Under the pieces are notes generated by a model. The model searched no databases, was not told the DNA's origin, and saw nothing but the letters and a program-made list of their open reading frames with translations. A program made the translations under genes and the position numbers. From Haliclona indistincta (Eukaryota > Porifera > Demospongiae > Haplosclerida > Chalinidae), in contig OZ024786.1 in NCBI GenBank assembly GCA_964017065.1, forward strand, positions 3,635,781 through 3,699,780: a stretch of 64,000 bases of DNA, written 5' to 3'. Shown piece after piece: positions 1-11,917 of this stretch. Every line of letters starts with the position of its first letter. The first letter of the stretch is position 1.

Positions 1-37
1 GGGGCAACGCCTGGCGTCCCAGCACCATCCCACTAAC

Positions 38-1270
<1,233 letters not shown>

Positions 1271-2975
1271 GACTCCCTCGTGGAGACAATACTGGTGTTC
1301 AATAATTAGAATAACACAGCCACACCTCAAACAACAAGCTAGGCGCGCGCGGGACATTTGAATGCACTTTGTGTTGCAAACCACAAAAGTAATTATTATT
1401 AACACAATAATATAATTTGGTGTTTGTTAGTCTGGTCTCATCAGCTGACACACTCGTCAGTATCATCCTCAGTTACTAGCTGCCATCATTGCTGCAGCTG
1501 CATGCTCTCTGCTATCTTGTTAAGTCTCAGGCTCTACTAGCTGTCTGTTGTCAGTCTCTACCTTCTGCCGTTCCTTCTCCGAGTACTGCCATAGTCTCCA
1601 CTCCATCTCCTCCCACTCATTCCTGACCACACCCTTCCTTTTCTTCCTGTGCATGCTGCTGTGTAGTGAGCAGTAGATTATGATTGGTCAACTCAAAGCT
1701 ACCTGTCAATGGATCGATAAACAAAGATCGATAAACACTATTATAGGTTAGTCAGTACACTACACATTATAGGTTAGTCAGTACACTACACATTATACAC
1801 TATATTCACTGATAATAGGCCTAGGTTATTGTGTCAGCTGGTGTAATAGTGAGGCTCATAATGATATATGAGTAATCAACTGAGTGCTAATCATGGTTTC
1901 CAACACTGGGACTCTCACACAGCACAAGTCTCCCCACTCGCTCCCAGAAACTTCAATTTCAAATAGCTTGAAGACAGTCTAAAATGCCTCAAAAATCACT
2001 CTTGGAGTATCTCAACTTACAAAATTTCTGAGACATGCATAGACCCACTATTAGTTTTTACCGATTCCAGAAAATTTAATGTGACCACATTATAGATAGT
2101 GAAATATTTGAAGACCTATCATCATCATCATTAATTTTATCATTATCATGTGTGTTAGGAGTATATCTAGCAAAGTGGGGTAAACTAGAGATGAGCGAGG
2201 GCATGAAGGACAGGCCAGACTGATATATACATACACGCCACAGTGACCACACCCACCATGGAGCATAGTGGACCAGGAGAGGATATCGATGCCACAAGCA
2301 GAGAAGCTAGGAGAGAGGGAGGGAGGATCAATTAAGGGAGGGAGCTAGCTAGAGAGGGAGCTAGCTAGAGAGGGAGCTATAGGGATGGAGGGAGCTAGGG
2401 AGCTCTCTGTAGGCTAACAACAATCAGTAGGCAACTTAGTTTTAAAAAGCAATTATCTTCTCGTCCCATTAGCCGAGAAACTGCTAAACTTATACTTCGT
2501 AAAACTTGCTTAGGTTTCTACTCAGGACCTCACATGTATAATGCACATACAATAGATTATTGATGGTAAATTATACAACTGAGAAGCTTTTTCAGTGCTC
2601 CAACACTCTGTCTCTCTAGCACTATAGCCGACCAGCACACTCACGAGTTATAAGGGCGGGCCTAGCTCTGCAGAAATTTATTGTTTGCGAACGTAGCAAT
2701 GTCTAGACAGGTCAAACAAGACTCTGAAGCCATTTGATTGCAACTGTGGGACAAGTTAACCTATCATGAGTACTGCAGAATAGCTTAATCTACTGTTTGG
2801 GACATGGTCCGTTCAATTACTTACTAATTAATGGAGCAGCATTATATAATAATAATAATAGTAGAATATTATTCACAAGAGGTATAGAATTCATCCTGAA
2901 CAGTGAGAAGTCCACCTGTCCCAATTCTCATGATGAACTTATGAATTAGGTAAAGTCAAATTTTCGAAAATCGGT
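1271..2975. other. Intergenic stretch without recognisable gene
   Basis: This spans from the start of the membrane-protein gene to a small palindromic element. It contains a direct duplication of about 28 bp near 1741-1795, a gagggagctagcta-type degenerate repeat at about 2320-2400 and AT-rich sequence. No open frame here has splice signals or a recognisable domain. Confidence 0.6.
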
Positions 2976-3108
2976 GTGTCTAGAGTCCCGGCAGTGGGCG
3001 TATATAAATACGTACATAGTTAATGTGGTTATTAAGTTAGGGTTTAGGGTTTGGTTCATTACAATATTATACAAATTGATATACGCCCACTGCTGGGACT
3101 CTAGACAC
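2976..3108. mobile_element. Short palindromic MITE-like element
   Basis: Inverted ends GTGTCTAGAGTCCCGGCAGT at 2976 and its near-perfect complement ending at 3108 enclose about 75 bp. The interior contains two TTTAGGG-like units, which look like chance. No clear target-site duplication was found. Confidence 0.65.
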
Positions 3109-3305
3109 AAACATTTGGTTAGAGCAGCGCCACTCTCTGTTGTTATTGCTGTAACTGGCCGGGAAATAATGATTTATTTTCACATGATTCAGGTTTTTAC
3201 AGCACATCCTGCATCTGCTGTTAATCAAATTTAATCAAATTTGATCAAGAAAAGTTAATCAAATTTGAGAGGGGCGTGGTCGTTATTGTCGTGTGCGTGT
3301 ACAGA

Positions 3306-4184
3306 ATGGGTGCTGCGAAGAGCACTAGTCGTCGTCGTTCGCAGTCTATCCCTTCCTCTATGGCTGGGAATACTCTTGTATTTGAAGCAGCAGAGAGTTC
3401 TGGACGCATCGTGAAGGAACAATTGGACGTTGTCAGAGACGAGAAAAAGATCGGTCGCTGGATGAGTGCTAACCCTCCAAACGAGGTGTGCAGGATTCTT
3501 CTCCTCGGTAAAGCGAGCAGTGGAAAGTCCGCACTCGTCAATGCTATCGCTGGCAAGAACATTGCAGAAGAGAGCCACGAACGACGCGGAGGGAAGGGAG
3601 TGGAAGTGTACACGTTAGCTGTGAGAGACCAGTACCTCTTTGTCGTTGAATCGCCTGGTTTGTTTGATGGTAGCGAGCGAGAAGAGGGTCACATTGAAGA
3701 CATCAAATGCACAGTTGGTAGAGACGGAACTAAGTTTCATCTTGTGCTCTATTGTCAATCGATAACTGAAACAGATTTCACAGACAATGACATTGAAATG
3801 GTTAAACTGTTCACAGATATTCTGGGTGATCAGTTATGGAGCAGATGTGTGGTCGCTTTAACGTACATCAATAAACTGCAGCCGAATCAAGAGCAGCTGA
3901 CTGAGAGGTTAGACGTCTGCACCTCTACCGTTAGGCAAGGATTAGAAAGAGCAGGCATCCCTCTTCCTATTGTTCGTTACGTTCCTCTTGTTCCTGTCGG
4001 TTTCCATTGTCAGGAGTCTGAAGTAAACTGCAAGATTCTTCCGGATGGCACGGATTGGTTGCACAATTTATGGGAAGTCATTAGCAGTCGAGTTGGCAAG
4101 AAAGCTAAGTCGATTCTCTCATTTTTCGAGACTGAGCGTTTCGTCCCACTTGGCTATGACAGTGTAGATTTGGACCATCTTTAG
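3306..4184 (+). CDS. AIG1/GIMAP-like small GTPase, probably N-myristoylated
   Basis: Single-exon gene, 292 aa. The first ATG (aacagaATGGG, purine at -3 and G at +4) is the start; the frame is open upstream but has no ATG. The N-terminus MGAAKS fits an N-myristoylation signal (Gly2, Ser6) and is followed by a basic Ser-rich stretch, suggesting membrane attachment. A G1/P-loop GKASSGKS lies at residues 68-75, a G3-like ESPGLFD at 115-121 with Glu where Asp is usual, and ALTYINK near residue 185 may be the guanine-specificity region. The layout fits the AIG1/IMAP/TRAFAC GTPases, known in immunity and membrane-linked roles. There is no transmembrane segment. The specific substrate or partner cannot be told. 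AATAAA occurs at 4351. Confidence 0.85.
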   Translation: MGAAKSTSRRRSQSIPSSMAGNTLVFEAAESSGRIVKEQLDVVRDEKKIGRWMSANPPNEVCRILLLGKASSGKSALVNAIAGKNIAEESHERRGGKGVEVYTLAVRDQYLFVVESPGLFDGSEREEGHIEDIKCTVGRDGTKFHLVLYCQSITETDFTDNDIEMVKLFTDILGDQLWSRCVVALTYINKLQPNQEQLTERLDVCTSTVRQGLERAGIPLPIVRYVPLVPVGFHCQESEVNCKILPDGTDWLHNLWEVISSRVGKKAKSILSFFETERFVPLGYDSVDLDHL

Positions 4185-4350
4185 AACACAATACTTCATG
4201 AATATAATCTTTATACATGTGAGATCAGCATGTTTATCACTAATATCATTCATGAGTGTTTGTGCGGCTGGCACAGTTATGTTATCACAGATGAATATAA
4301 AAACAACTACGAACCTAAGCTAACAGGTGCCTACCCTATGGAGGGACTGA

Positions 4351-4356
4351 AATAAA
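4351..4356 (+). promoter_or_regulatory. Candidate polyadenylation signal of the GTPase gene
   Basis: AATAAA lies 167 nt after the stop codon, and a second AATAAA follows within a few bases. It is the first good match downstream of the gene. Confidence 0.4.
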
Positions 4357-5029
4357 AAATAAATAAAACTAATAGATCTCTGATAGATCTACATGATAAA
4401 ATTAAAAAACAAGTGGCCCAAAAATTATACAAAGTTACTTGTCTATTATAGAGAGGTTCCATTGTACAAACTGACACAATAGGCAAAACATACAATTAGA
4501 CAATATAGACACCTGTGAAAGGTATTAGCATCAAAGACACAGAGTTTGTAATAGTAGAACACAACTTAAAAGTCAATTGCAACAATTTTGCACTTATATT
4601 ATCTGGGGAATTGTTTTTTGCTATCACAGCATTCTATATAGCACTTGATGATCTAAAGACTCACCTCATTATTTCTTTGTTTGTCAGCTGTGGATAGGAT
4701 AGGTTATAATTATTCTACATTATGCGTTTAAAGGATGATCAACTTTCCCAGGCCTGTCCCACATTCTTTGTGCACATGCAGATATACAAGTACAAGCTTT
4801 GGGATGTGGTCGTGACATCATTTCACAAATATTATTTCTAAAATTAGAAGCTTCCTTCTTCCTATTTTTGATCCAAAGCTGCTGAATAGATCGAGCTGAA
4901 AAAGAAATCTTGTCATTTTTGCTAGGAAGCAAGCGTAAATTAAAGGAATCTACTGGGAATCTATGAACATTAAATTGCTAAAAAGTATTGCAAATCAGTT
5001 CAAGCTACAGCTATCGTGCTTCAACAGCT

Positions 5030-6019
5030 ATGTCGCTGCTAAGTATTACGATATTTCTTCTTACAGTTGCTCTTAGCTGTTCCAAAGGGATTGAAAATGA
5101 TGTAGAGAATAGTATTGTTGATGAAGATTTCTTGAACTTTGCTGCTGATAGCAAAATTGAAGATACCTTTCTTGATGATGACCCTTACTCCGCTAATGAC
5201 ACAGTTGACGATAATCTCAGTCAAGTACTAACTGATCTATCTTCTGTACCTTGCTGTGTCACCAATTATGCGAAATTGAATCGTGCGGATGCAAAATTGG
5301 TTCTAAACTCTCAGCTATCTCCTGCTGCTCTTTGCACTAAACCAAATGGAGACATTGTTGCTTCTTTATGGCGACCTAATCAAAAGTTTGTCTACTTGTT
5401 CGATAAGCACGGCTGGGTTAAGACGAAGATCACACTACCACATGGAACATCTCATAGTGCTGGGTGTGTCTTCACTGACACGAAATTGTTTTATGCTGAT
5501 GCAACACGTAGCAGAATTTTGCAGTTCAGCGCTAGTGGAAAATACCAAAAAATATTTGCTACTGGTGCCAAGTTCTTGCGACTGACTGCACGAAACAATA
5601 AGTTGTATTCTACTCTTGTTAACTCGAAGGAGATTCGTGTCTTTGATACTAACAATCGGAAATTGCTTAAACGATTTCGCACCACTTCTGCTAACGCCCG
5701 TGGACTGGCATTTGATCCAGCTGGATACTTGCATGTCTCTACTTGGGGCAAGACTGTGGAAGTATTCAATCAAGATTGCACCAAGGCTTGGGAAAACTCA
5801 TACACTGAACTTAGTGTAGCTGATGGGATAGTGATCGACAGCTTTTATTTCACCGTTATTGCAGACCGAGGGCGACGCCAAGTACTGGTCTACAACCATG
5901 GAGCCAAGCTGGTCAAGAGGATAACTGGCTTTAGGCAGCCATTAGATGTTGCTATCGGTCACAATTGTGACTGTCTGCTAGTAGCTGACACTGGTGCCAA
6001 TGCTGTATACTTTCTATGA
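5030..6019 (+). CDS. Secreted NHL-like beta-propeller protein
   Basis: Single-exon gene, 329 aa. The ATG at 5030 is chosen because it begins a clean signal peptide (MSLLSITIFLLTVALSCSKG), with cleavage likely after Ser or Gly near residue 18-20. An acidic linker rich in Asp and Glu follows (residues 20-60), then a CC pair and repeated blade-like units from about residue 75 to the end. Recurrent features are a hydrophobic strand plus Gly-Asp or Asp-Gly turns, such as GDIVASLWRPNQKFVYLFD, RGLAFDPAGYLHVS, ADGIVIDSFYFTVIADRGR and PLDVAIGHNCDCLLVADTG, the pattern of NHL/SMP-30-type propellers. No catalytic residues are evident, so binding or an extracellular structural role is the safest reading. 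No membrane anchor is seen. Confidence 0.78.
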   Translation: MSLLSITIFLLTVALSCSKGIENDVENSIVDEDFLNFAADSKIEDTFLDDDPYSANDTVDDNLSQVLTDLSSVPCCVTNYAKLNRADAKLVLNSQLSPAALCTKPNGDIVASLWRPNQKFVYLFDKHGWVKTKITLPHGTSHSAGCVFTDTKLFYADATRSRILQFSASGKYQKIFATGAKFLRLTARNNKLYSTLVNSKEIRVFDTNNRKLLKRFRTTSANARGLAFDPAGYLHVSTWGKTVEVFNQDCTKAWENSYTELSVADGIVIDSFYFTVIADRGRRQVLVYNHGAKLVKRITGFRQPLDVAIGHNCDCLLVADTGANAVYFL

Positions 6020-6052
6020 TTAAGAAACATAACAAGCTTGCTGGAATGTAGA

Positions 6053-6058
6053 AATAAA
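6053..6058 (+). promoter_or_regulatory. Polyadenylation signal of the propeller gene
   Basis: AATAAA lies 34 nt after the stop codon at 6019, a normal position for a short 3' UTR. Confidence 0.6.
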
Positions 6059-7149
6059 ATTAATTTTGACAGTGCATAATTATATACATAGTCAATGAGG
6101 TTTTGTATAGTGTATGACTTAATTTTGTACGTTAATATTAATTGTTTCAAGGCCTGATTATAATAATTATTGTAGTAATCAGTGTGTGCATTTGTAACTA
6201 TAAGTGTTGGATAATTTCATTTGTACCATGAGAAGCCCTATTTTCAAAGGCACCACTAGTGGTATATTCGCCGACAGGAAGTCACATGGCAAAAAAGATC
6301 ATTGACATGATTTACCTAGCTTCCAGAGAGAGAAAAATAGGAAAGAGTATAATGATACTATCCCTACGTAGTTAGAATTTTTTTTAGAAAGAGTGACTTC
6401 ACAGGAATGAAGTGATAGCATTGAAGACGTATACAAAAGGTAGTTAGATGTGTTAACATGCTATAGTTTTAATGTAACTACCGTACAATTAGCTTCTTCC
6501 GTATTTCAGTACATACAGATGTGTATGCAGTTTGTCAATTCTCACGGCAAAGCTAGTTGATCATAATGCACTATCACAATCAAGACAAATATGCTATTGC
6601 TCTATTCAAAAATGACAGTTATTATTTATCTATTTTGAAACTATAAATCTGTTGACTTTAGATTGTGGTACACTGTACATAGTAGGCTTAGTCAGGTGTG
6701 GCACATTGCATGTATTAGGGAGGCACGGTAGTGCCTCCCTATGTTACGTAGGGTTGAACGGGAAAATAAGATGGCGGCTACATACAATATATTAGTGTTC
6801 AAACGCTGATATTTCGCCTGATGATGAATTTTATACGTCAAAAAACACTTAAATCTGCTCTCTGGCGTTGCCCCATCTTACAGTAGCAAGGAGATTGCTC
6901 AAAATTGTTACTAAAGTGACGAACCTGGAAACGATGAAAATCGAGTTTCGTCATCTTCGTTTTCTTCTTTCTTCTTTCTTCAGCGCGCCTAGGGCCTTTA
7001 CGCGAGCAATGCCGCTACCAAAACACCCACGAATAGTCGTGAAATTCTCCTGGCAGGTGCCTTTTGAACTTGTTCAAAAGGCATGTTCCATGTTCCATGT
7101 TCGTGGAAACTACAGTACGGTCCTAAACAAGGCCAAAATTACCCAAATT
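6059..7149. other. Intergenic repeat-rich stretch
   Basis: No supported gene. It contains a hairpin GGGAGGCAC...GTGCCTCCC near 6718-6740 followed by sequence with the AAGATGGCGGCTACA motif shared with the elements at 43371-43729 and 59657-60014. A TTGTGGTACACTGTACATAGTAGG-type segment near 6662 recurs near 12794. A perfect TGCCTTTTGAAC...GTTCAAAAGGCA hairpin sits at about 7058-7083. Confidence 0.6.
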
Positions 7150-7645
7150 CTACAAGCGAGAATTCAAGTGACCCTGGAAGGCCTCAATTTTCCCAAAGGC
7201 AAAGAAGGCCTTTCTAGCTTTAAATGTTCTCTTGAACAGACTTGAGTGCAGAGAGATTATGGCTCCACCATGTTCCAAGGCACTTGACTTCAGGAAGGGT
7301 AGTGATGATGTTAGTTGGACTGAGTTCTATCTGTTCTGGCAGGAATGGCTGACGTGAGATTCTAACGATCTCCGTCTTTGAAGAGTTGTCCTTCATTCTA
7401 TTCCTGGAAGTGAAGTCATTGATGATGCTGACTTGAGAAGAGATTTGACTTGTGGAGGTGGCGATGGTCCTGATATCATCAGCATGAGCGGCTCCACCAA
7501 CAAACAATCCAAGCAATGACAACCCAGCCTCGTTATATACGTTGCGCACGCGCATCAACATTTCAGTTAGCCAAGCCAGCCCGGGCCTGCAGCCGCTTAT
7601 GGTCTGGAGTCTTCGAAGAACGGTAAGCTCGAGTAGGATCGCCAT
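7150..7645 (-). mobile_element. LINE reverse transcriptase fragment, frameshifted
   Basis: The minus strand encodes the palm region of a non-LTR retrotransposon reverse transcriptase. GGAAHADDIRTIA corresponds to the F/YADD catalytic motif, followed by NDFTSRNRMKDNSSKTEIV and PEVKCLGTWWSHNLSALKSV as in LINE ORF2 proteins. The frame breaks at NI near 7220 and continues in another frame with KARKAFFAFGKIEAFQGHLN, again typical of LINE C-terminal regions, before a stop at 7150. The endonuclease, fingers and 3' end are missing. It is a dead fragment whose clade cannot be assigned. Confidence 0.75.
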
Positions 7646-7883
7646 TCTGCATTTGCCAGATAATTATGACCGCCGTATAGGTCTACAAACAAGGGTGGGC
7701 GGGGCTCGTATGCAATGCATGCATGCGTAGGCGACTAGGCAGAGCTCAGTGATATGTCAATTTTAGCTACAAGTTTAAGAAAACCCATCAACAACAGGAA
7801 TACTAAACTAATGGTGGAAACAAAGACTACTCAGTACATGCATGATGTTGAACTGCACTTCACTGAAAAAAAAGGACACAAAC

Positions 7884-8292
7884 AAGTAAATTAAAAAGAT
7901 TTCTATCGAAATCAAAAGGATGTGGTGATGAAGAAATCTACCACTGGTTCACAATGTAAACCAACAAGGAACAAGCATGGAATGGTAACACGATTGACTT
8001 GCTAACAGACCATAGATCCCTACATCAGTGGCTGTACATAAGACTATGATCAATATTTTGTCACAAACAGCTGAATTCAATTCAATGCATGTCAGGTGTC
8101 AGTCAACAGTAACTATATAGCTGAACTAGCTATAGTCAGGCCACAGCAGCCGGCACTGATGTAGGGATCTATGGTCTTTTAGCAAGTCAATCGTGTTACC
8201 ATTCCATGCTTGTTCCTTGTTGGTTTACATTGTGAACCAGTGGTAGATTTCTTCATCGCTACATCCTTTTGAGAAATCTTTTTAATTTACTT
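7884..8292. mobile_element. Long fold-back element (about 140-bp arms)
   Basis: The left arm (about 7884-8032) and right arm (about 8153-8292) are nearly perfect reverse complements, beginning AAGTAAATTAAAAAGATTT and ending with the complement. A loop of about 120 bp contains no coding sequence. It lies between the LINE relic and the saccharopine dehydrogenase gene. Confidence 0.85.
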
Positions 8293-8509
8293 TAATTATC
8301 TACGTTTGTTTATGATAGAGAGCCCCCAAGAGATGAGTATCACCCAAAAGTATCGGTAAATTGCTCCTGTTTGCTCGAGATTCACTGCATTCTAGGCCTC
8401 AAAAATGGCGCCGAAGTCGTGGCACGATGACGCAAATTAGAAATTATTGCGGTCAGCTGTTAGCGCCCAAGGTGTCTATAGTCTTGTGCGAAACTGGTGA
8501 AGATCAAAA

Positions 8510-9853
8510 ATGGCTGTGATATCTCTGTTTGGATGCGGGTTGGTAGCTCGACCGTTTCTGCGATATTTCAATCGTTTAGGTGTGCAGCAAATAATAGCTA
8601 CCAGGAGTCCTGCCAAAGTTGGAGCTGTAGTGAAACTGCTCAAACGCCCAGAACTAGTGGAAATTGTATCTTTCGATGTTCAAAAGGACACGCACAAACT
8701 GACCTCTGTCGTCTCCCGCAGTGACGCGGTCGTTTCTGCACTACCAGCGTCGCTGCACTACCCGGTTCTTCAGGAATGCGTTAAGCAGCGTATCTCGGCG
8801 ATAACTCCCTCGATCGCTGCAGACGCTAACGTGGGGTATTTAGACCAATCGGCAAAGTTAGCTGGAGTGTTGCTGCTGACAGAGTGCGGCCAGAGTCCAG
8901 GATTGGACCACATGGACACTGCTCGTCTTGCAGCGAGAGTGCATGCAGTGGGCGGCAAGGTACGAGGCTACACTTCCCTGACAGGATCGCTCGCTACTGC
9001 TGACGGTATTCGAAATCCACTGAAGACTAAACTGACTTGGTCTCCTCGAGACTGGCTAATGCACTCCTGGCATCCAGCTCGTTATTTAAAAAATGGTGCA
9101 CCTGTCGAGGTTCAATGGAATGAACTTTTTCTAACCGAAAACCTCGGCTCAGATGACTACCCTAGCTTGAACAAGGTGGCATGGTTCCTGAACAGAGACA
9201 CTGTTAAGCATTTGGAGCTGTACGGACTGAAAGATGTTCAGAATGCAAAGAGAGGTGTCCATGATTACCCAGCGGCGATGCCATTCCTCCGTGCTCTACA
9301 ACAGTTAAGATTGACAAGTGCGAAACCACTAGAAGGGATCTCACAGTTGAGCCATGTGGAGGTATGCCAGAGAGTCTTGAAAACTAACAAAGTCAAGGAC
9401 ACCATACAGAAAATGCTAGGAAATTGTGACGGATTGAATGCAGATGAAATAGTGGATATGTTAGATTTCTTAGGGCTCTTCTCAGATAACAAAGTTCCTC
9501 AAGGTGCAAAATGTCCTTTGGAGGTGGTAGCAGCGGCATTGCATAATGTGGTGATCAAGGCAGGTGAAACAGACTGTGCCGTCAACAGGCAGATCATGCA
9601 GGTTGAAAAGCCAGATGGGACCAGGGAGGAGTGGAGATCGAAAATAGAGGTCTATGGAGAATGTTTAGGTGAAGAGGATGACTCTGCAGCAGCTAAATTG
9701 ACTGGCTTAACCATGGCTGTTGCTGGAAGATTGCTGCTTGAGAAAAAGTTTCACCTGGCAGGAGTCCATGTTCCTCTCCTTCCTCAGCTATATGAACCAA
9801 TACTTAGTGGACTGAGTGAGCTAGGCATTACATGTCAGGACACAGTACATTGA
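8510..9853 (+). CDS. Saccharopine dehydrogenase (glutamate-forming), stand-alone
   Basis: Single-exon gene, 447 aa, start in a good context (aaaATGG). It converts saccharopine to glutamate and aminoadipate semialdehyde with NAD(P)+ in lysine catabolism. A Rossmann GCGLVARP motif at residues 8-15 follows the first strand. Further conserved blocks are VSALPASLHYPVLQ, LLLTECGQSPGLDHM and GGKVRGYTSLTGSL...NPLKTKLTWSP, which match the dehydrogenase half of animal AASS and yeast Lys9. Length is close to yeast Lys9 and to the C-terminal half of AASS; the lysine-ketoglutarate reductase half is absent here and not seen upstream. Lack of introns beside intron-rich neighbours could mean an old retrocopy or transfer, but codon use looks ordinary. 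No targeting peptide is obvious. Confidence 0.88.
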   Translation: MAVISLFGCGLVARPFLRYFNRLGVQQIIATRSPAKVGAVVKLLKRPELVEIVSFDVQKDTHKLTSVVSRSDAVVSALPASLHYPVLQECVKQRISAITPSIAADANVGYLDQSAKLAGVLLLTECGQSPGLDHMDTARLAARVHAVGGKVRGYTSLTGSLATADGIRNPLKTKLTWSPRDWLMHSWHPARYLKNGAPVEVQWNELFLTENLGSDDYPSLNKVAWFLNRDTVKHLELYGLKDVQNAKRGVHDYPAAMPFLRALQQLRLTSAKPLEGISQLSHVEVCQRVLKTNKVKDTIQKMLGNCDGLNADEIVDMLDFLGLFSDNKVPQGAKCPLEVVAAALHNVVIKAGETDCAVNRQIMQVEKPDGTREEWRSKIEVYGECLGEEDDSAAAKLTGLTMAVAGRLLLEKKFHLAGVHVPLLPQLYEPILSGLSELGITCQDTVH

Positions 9854-10512
9854 AGCATTCTACATGTGTACATGCCTGTCATTTAGATGCACATGTGCAA
9901 ATTCCATGATAGTAATATAATTTGAAATGACCGCATTACAGTCAAACCGCCAGTGTACCGAATTACCGGTTAGGGATGAATTCCGCTTAGGCTTACCAAG
10001 GGCCGAAGGCCCGGCTTAGGACGACCCTCCCGACTTTGGTCAAAGTTTTTTCAGGGTTTAGTAGCTAGCCAAGAGTGGGTGTGGTTAACTGTATTATGAA
10101 TATTAATAAGGCGGCATTCCTCCTGTACCTAACCGCATTCCTCCTGTATCATTCGATTCTCAAAAGGCCGAGGTGTACCACGTGTAGCTAACTTTTATAG
10201 TAACATAAAACTCCACCCCTGGGCGGGGCTAAGTACCACAAATACTACAAAATAACTAAAATTATTAACTGGTCATGCTCGACTTCACTTTTAATAATGA
10301 GGAATAGCATTCAACCGCTCTGTGGTCATAGCCGTTCTGATAACTCTGTAGAACTTACCAGGTGTATATTAAAACAATAATATAGACCTACTCCGCCCTA
10401 GACCTACTTTTCCAGGCCTATATACGAAATATAGGACCTACCACATCAAAGGAATTATGTCACTATCGTACTATAGTAATAATGCGTTGTTGATTATTGC
10501 TATAATAATAAA
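9854..10512. other. Intergenic AT-rich stretch, nothing recognised
   Basis: It follows the saccharopine dehydrogenase stop. It includes short duplicated text (GCATTCCTCCTGTA twice near 10093-10147) but no open frame with domain or splice support. Confidence 0.5.
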
Positions 10513-10639
10513 GCACCAAAGGTGCAGATGCCTCGGTGCAGTAGCATGTATGCTAGCATGATGCAATTAGCAGATGCATATGACAGCACGTATGCATGCA
10601 GTAGATCCATGGAAGCATCAAAACAGTATCATGGAACTT

Positions 10640-11310
10640 GAGCATGCAAGCACCAGAACTATGGAAGCATGCAAGCAGCAGAACCATGTTAGCATGCAAG
10701 CAGCAGAACCATAGTAGCATGCAAGCAGCAAAACCATGGTAGCATGCAAGCAGCAGAACCATGTTAGCATGCAAGCAGCAGAACCATAGTAGCATGCAAG
10801 CAGCAGAACTATGGAAGCATGCAAGCAGCAGAACCACGGTAGCATGCAAGCAGCAGAACCATGGTAGCATGCAAGCAGCAGAACCATGTTAGCATGCAAG
10901 CAGCAGAACCATAGTAGCATGCAAGCAGCAGAACTATGGAAGCATGCAAGCAGCAGAACCACGGTAGCATGCAAGCAGCAGAACCATGGTAGCATGCAAG
11001 CAGCAGAACCATGTCAGCATGCAAGCAGCAGAACCATAGTAGCATGCAAGCAGCAGAACTATGGAAGCATGCAAGCAGCAGAACCACGGTAGCATGCAAG
11101 CATCAGAACCATTGTAGCATGGAAGCAGCAGAACTATATATAGAAGCATGGAAGCAGCAGAACCATGGAAGCATGCAAGCAGCAGAACCATGGAAGCATG
11201 CAAGCAGCAGAACTGAAGCATGCAAGCAGCAGAACTGAAGCATCTAAGCAGCAGTACCATGGAAGCATGCAAGCAGCAGAACTATGGTTGCATGCAAGCA
11301 GCAGAACCAT
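10640..11310. repeat. 25-bp minisatellite with 125-bp higher-order period
   Basis: About 26 units of AGCATGCAAGCAGCAGAACC plus a variable 5-nt tail (ATGGT, ATGTT, ATAGT, TATGGA, ACGGT). The tail variants recur in the same order every five units, giving a 125-bp higher-order repeat; for example the ATGTT/ATGTC unit recurs near 10759, 10884 and 11009. All six frames are open over long distances only because the unit lacks stops. Confidence 0.95.
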
Positions 11311-11765
11311 GGATTGTAGCAGCATAGAGTACATGTAGCTCCATGGATTGTAGCAGCATAGAGTACATGTAGCTAAAATGCATTGTACAAGCTGTTGTAA
11401 TAAAAATACAAGCTGTTTACTGAAGACTGACCTGCATAACGCTTGCTCGCTCAGGCTCACTCGACGAGCAAGATGAGTCTGAAGACGCTTTCGCTTGCAA
11501 GTTTCATTGCTGCTTATGGAGTCATATGAGCTGCACTGTCATATATCAAGCGTGATGTAGCCAGCTGTGGACAGTACTGTCTCTGAAGGAAGCCCGAACG
11601 CGAGCAACGGCAGTCCAGGCGAGCAAATCACGCCATAACTCGAAAACAAAGCCTTTAATCGCAATTCTGCCAAATTTGTTTTTCATAAACTACTGAGATC
11701 TACATTGTACCTGTGTTGCTAATTTCAGCGCTTAGTAGCAAGCGGTTGCTGAGATACGCATTGCG

Positions 11766-11880
<115 letters not shown>

Positions 11881-11917
11881 CTGTATGCCTCGTGGCTCCG
11901 CCCACACCTCGGCATAA

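Noticed and set aside
3045..3060. Telomere-like TTTAGGG units
   Set aside because: Only two imperfect units inside a small palindromic element; not an interstitial telomere array.
10640..11310. Possible CRISPR array
   Set aside because: There is no alternation of constant repeats with unique spacers; units are contiguous 25-mers in an animal genome.
10553..11460. Overlapping open frames with CCLHA repeats on both strands
   Set aside because: They come from a stop-free 25-bp minisatellite unit; no start context, splice sites or domain.
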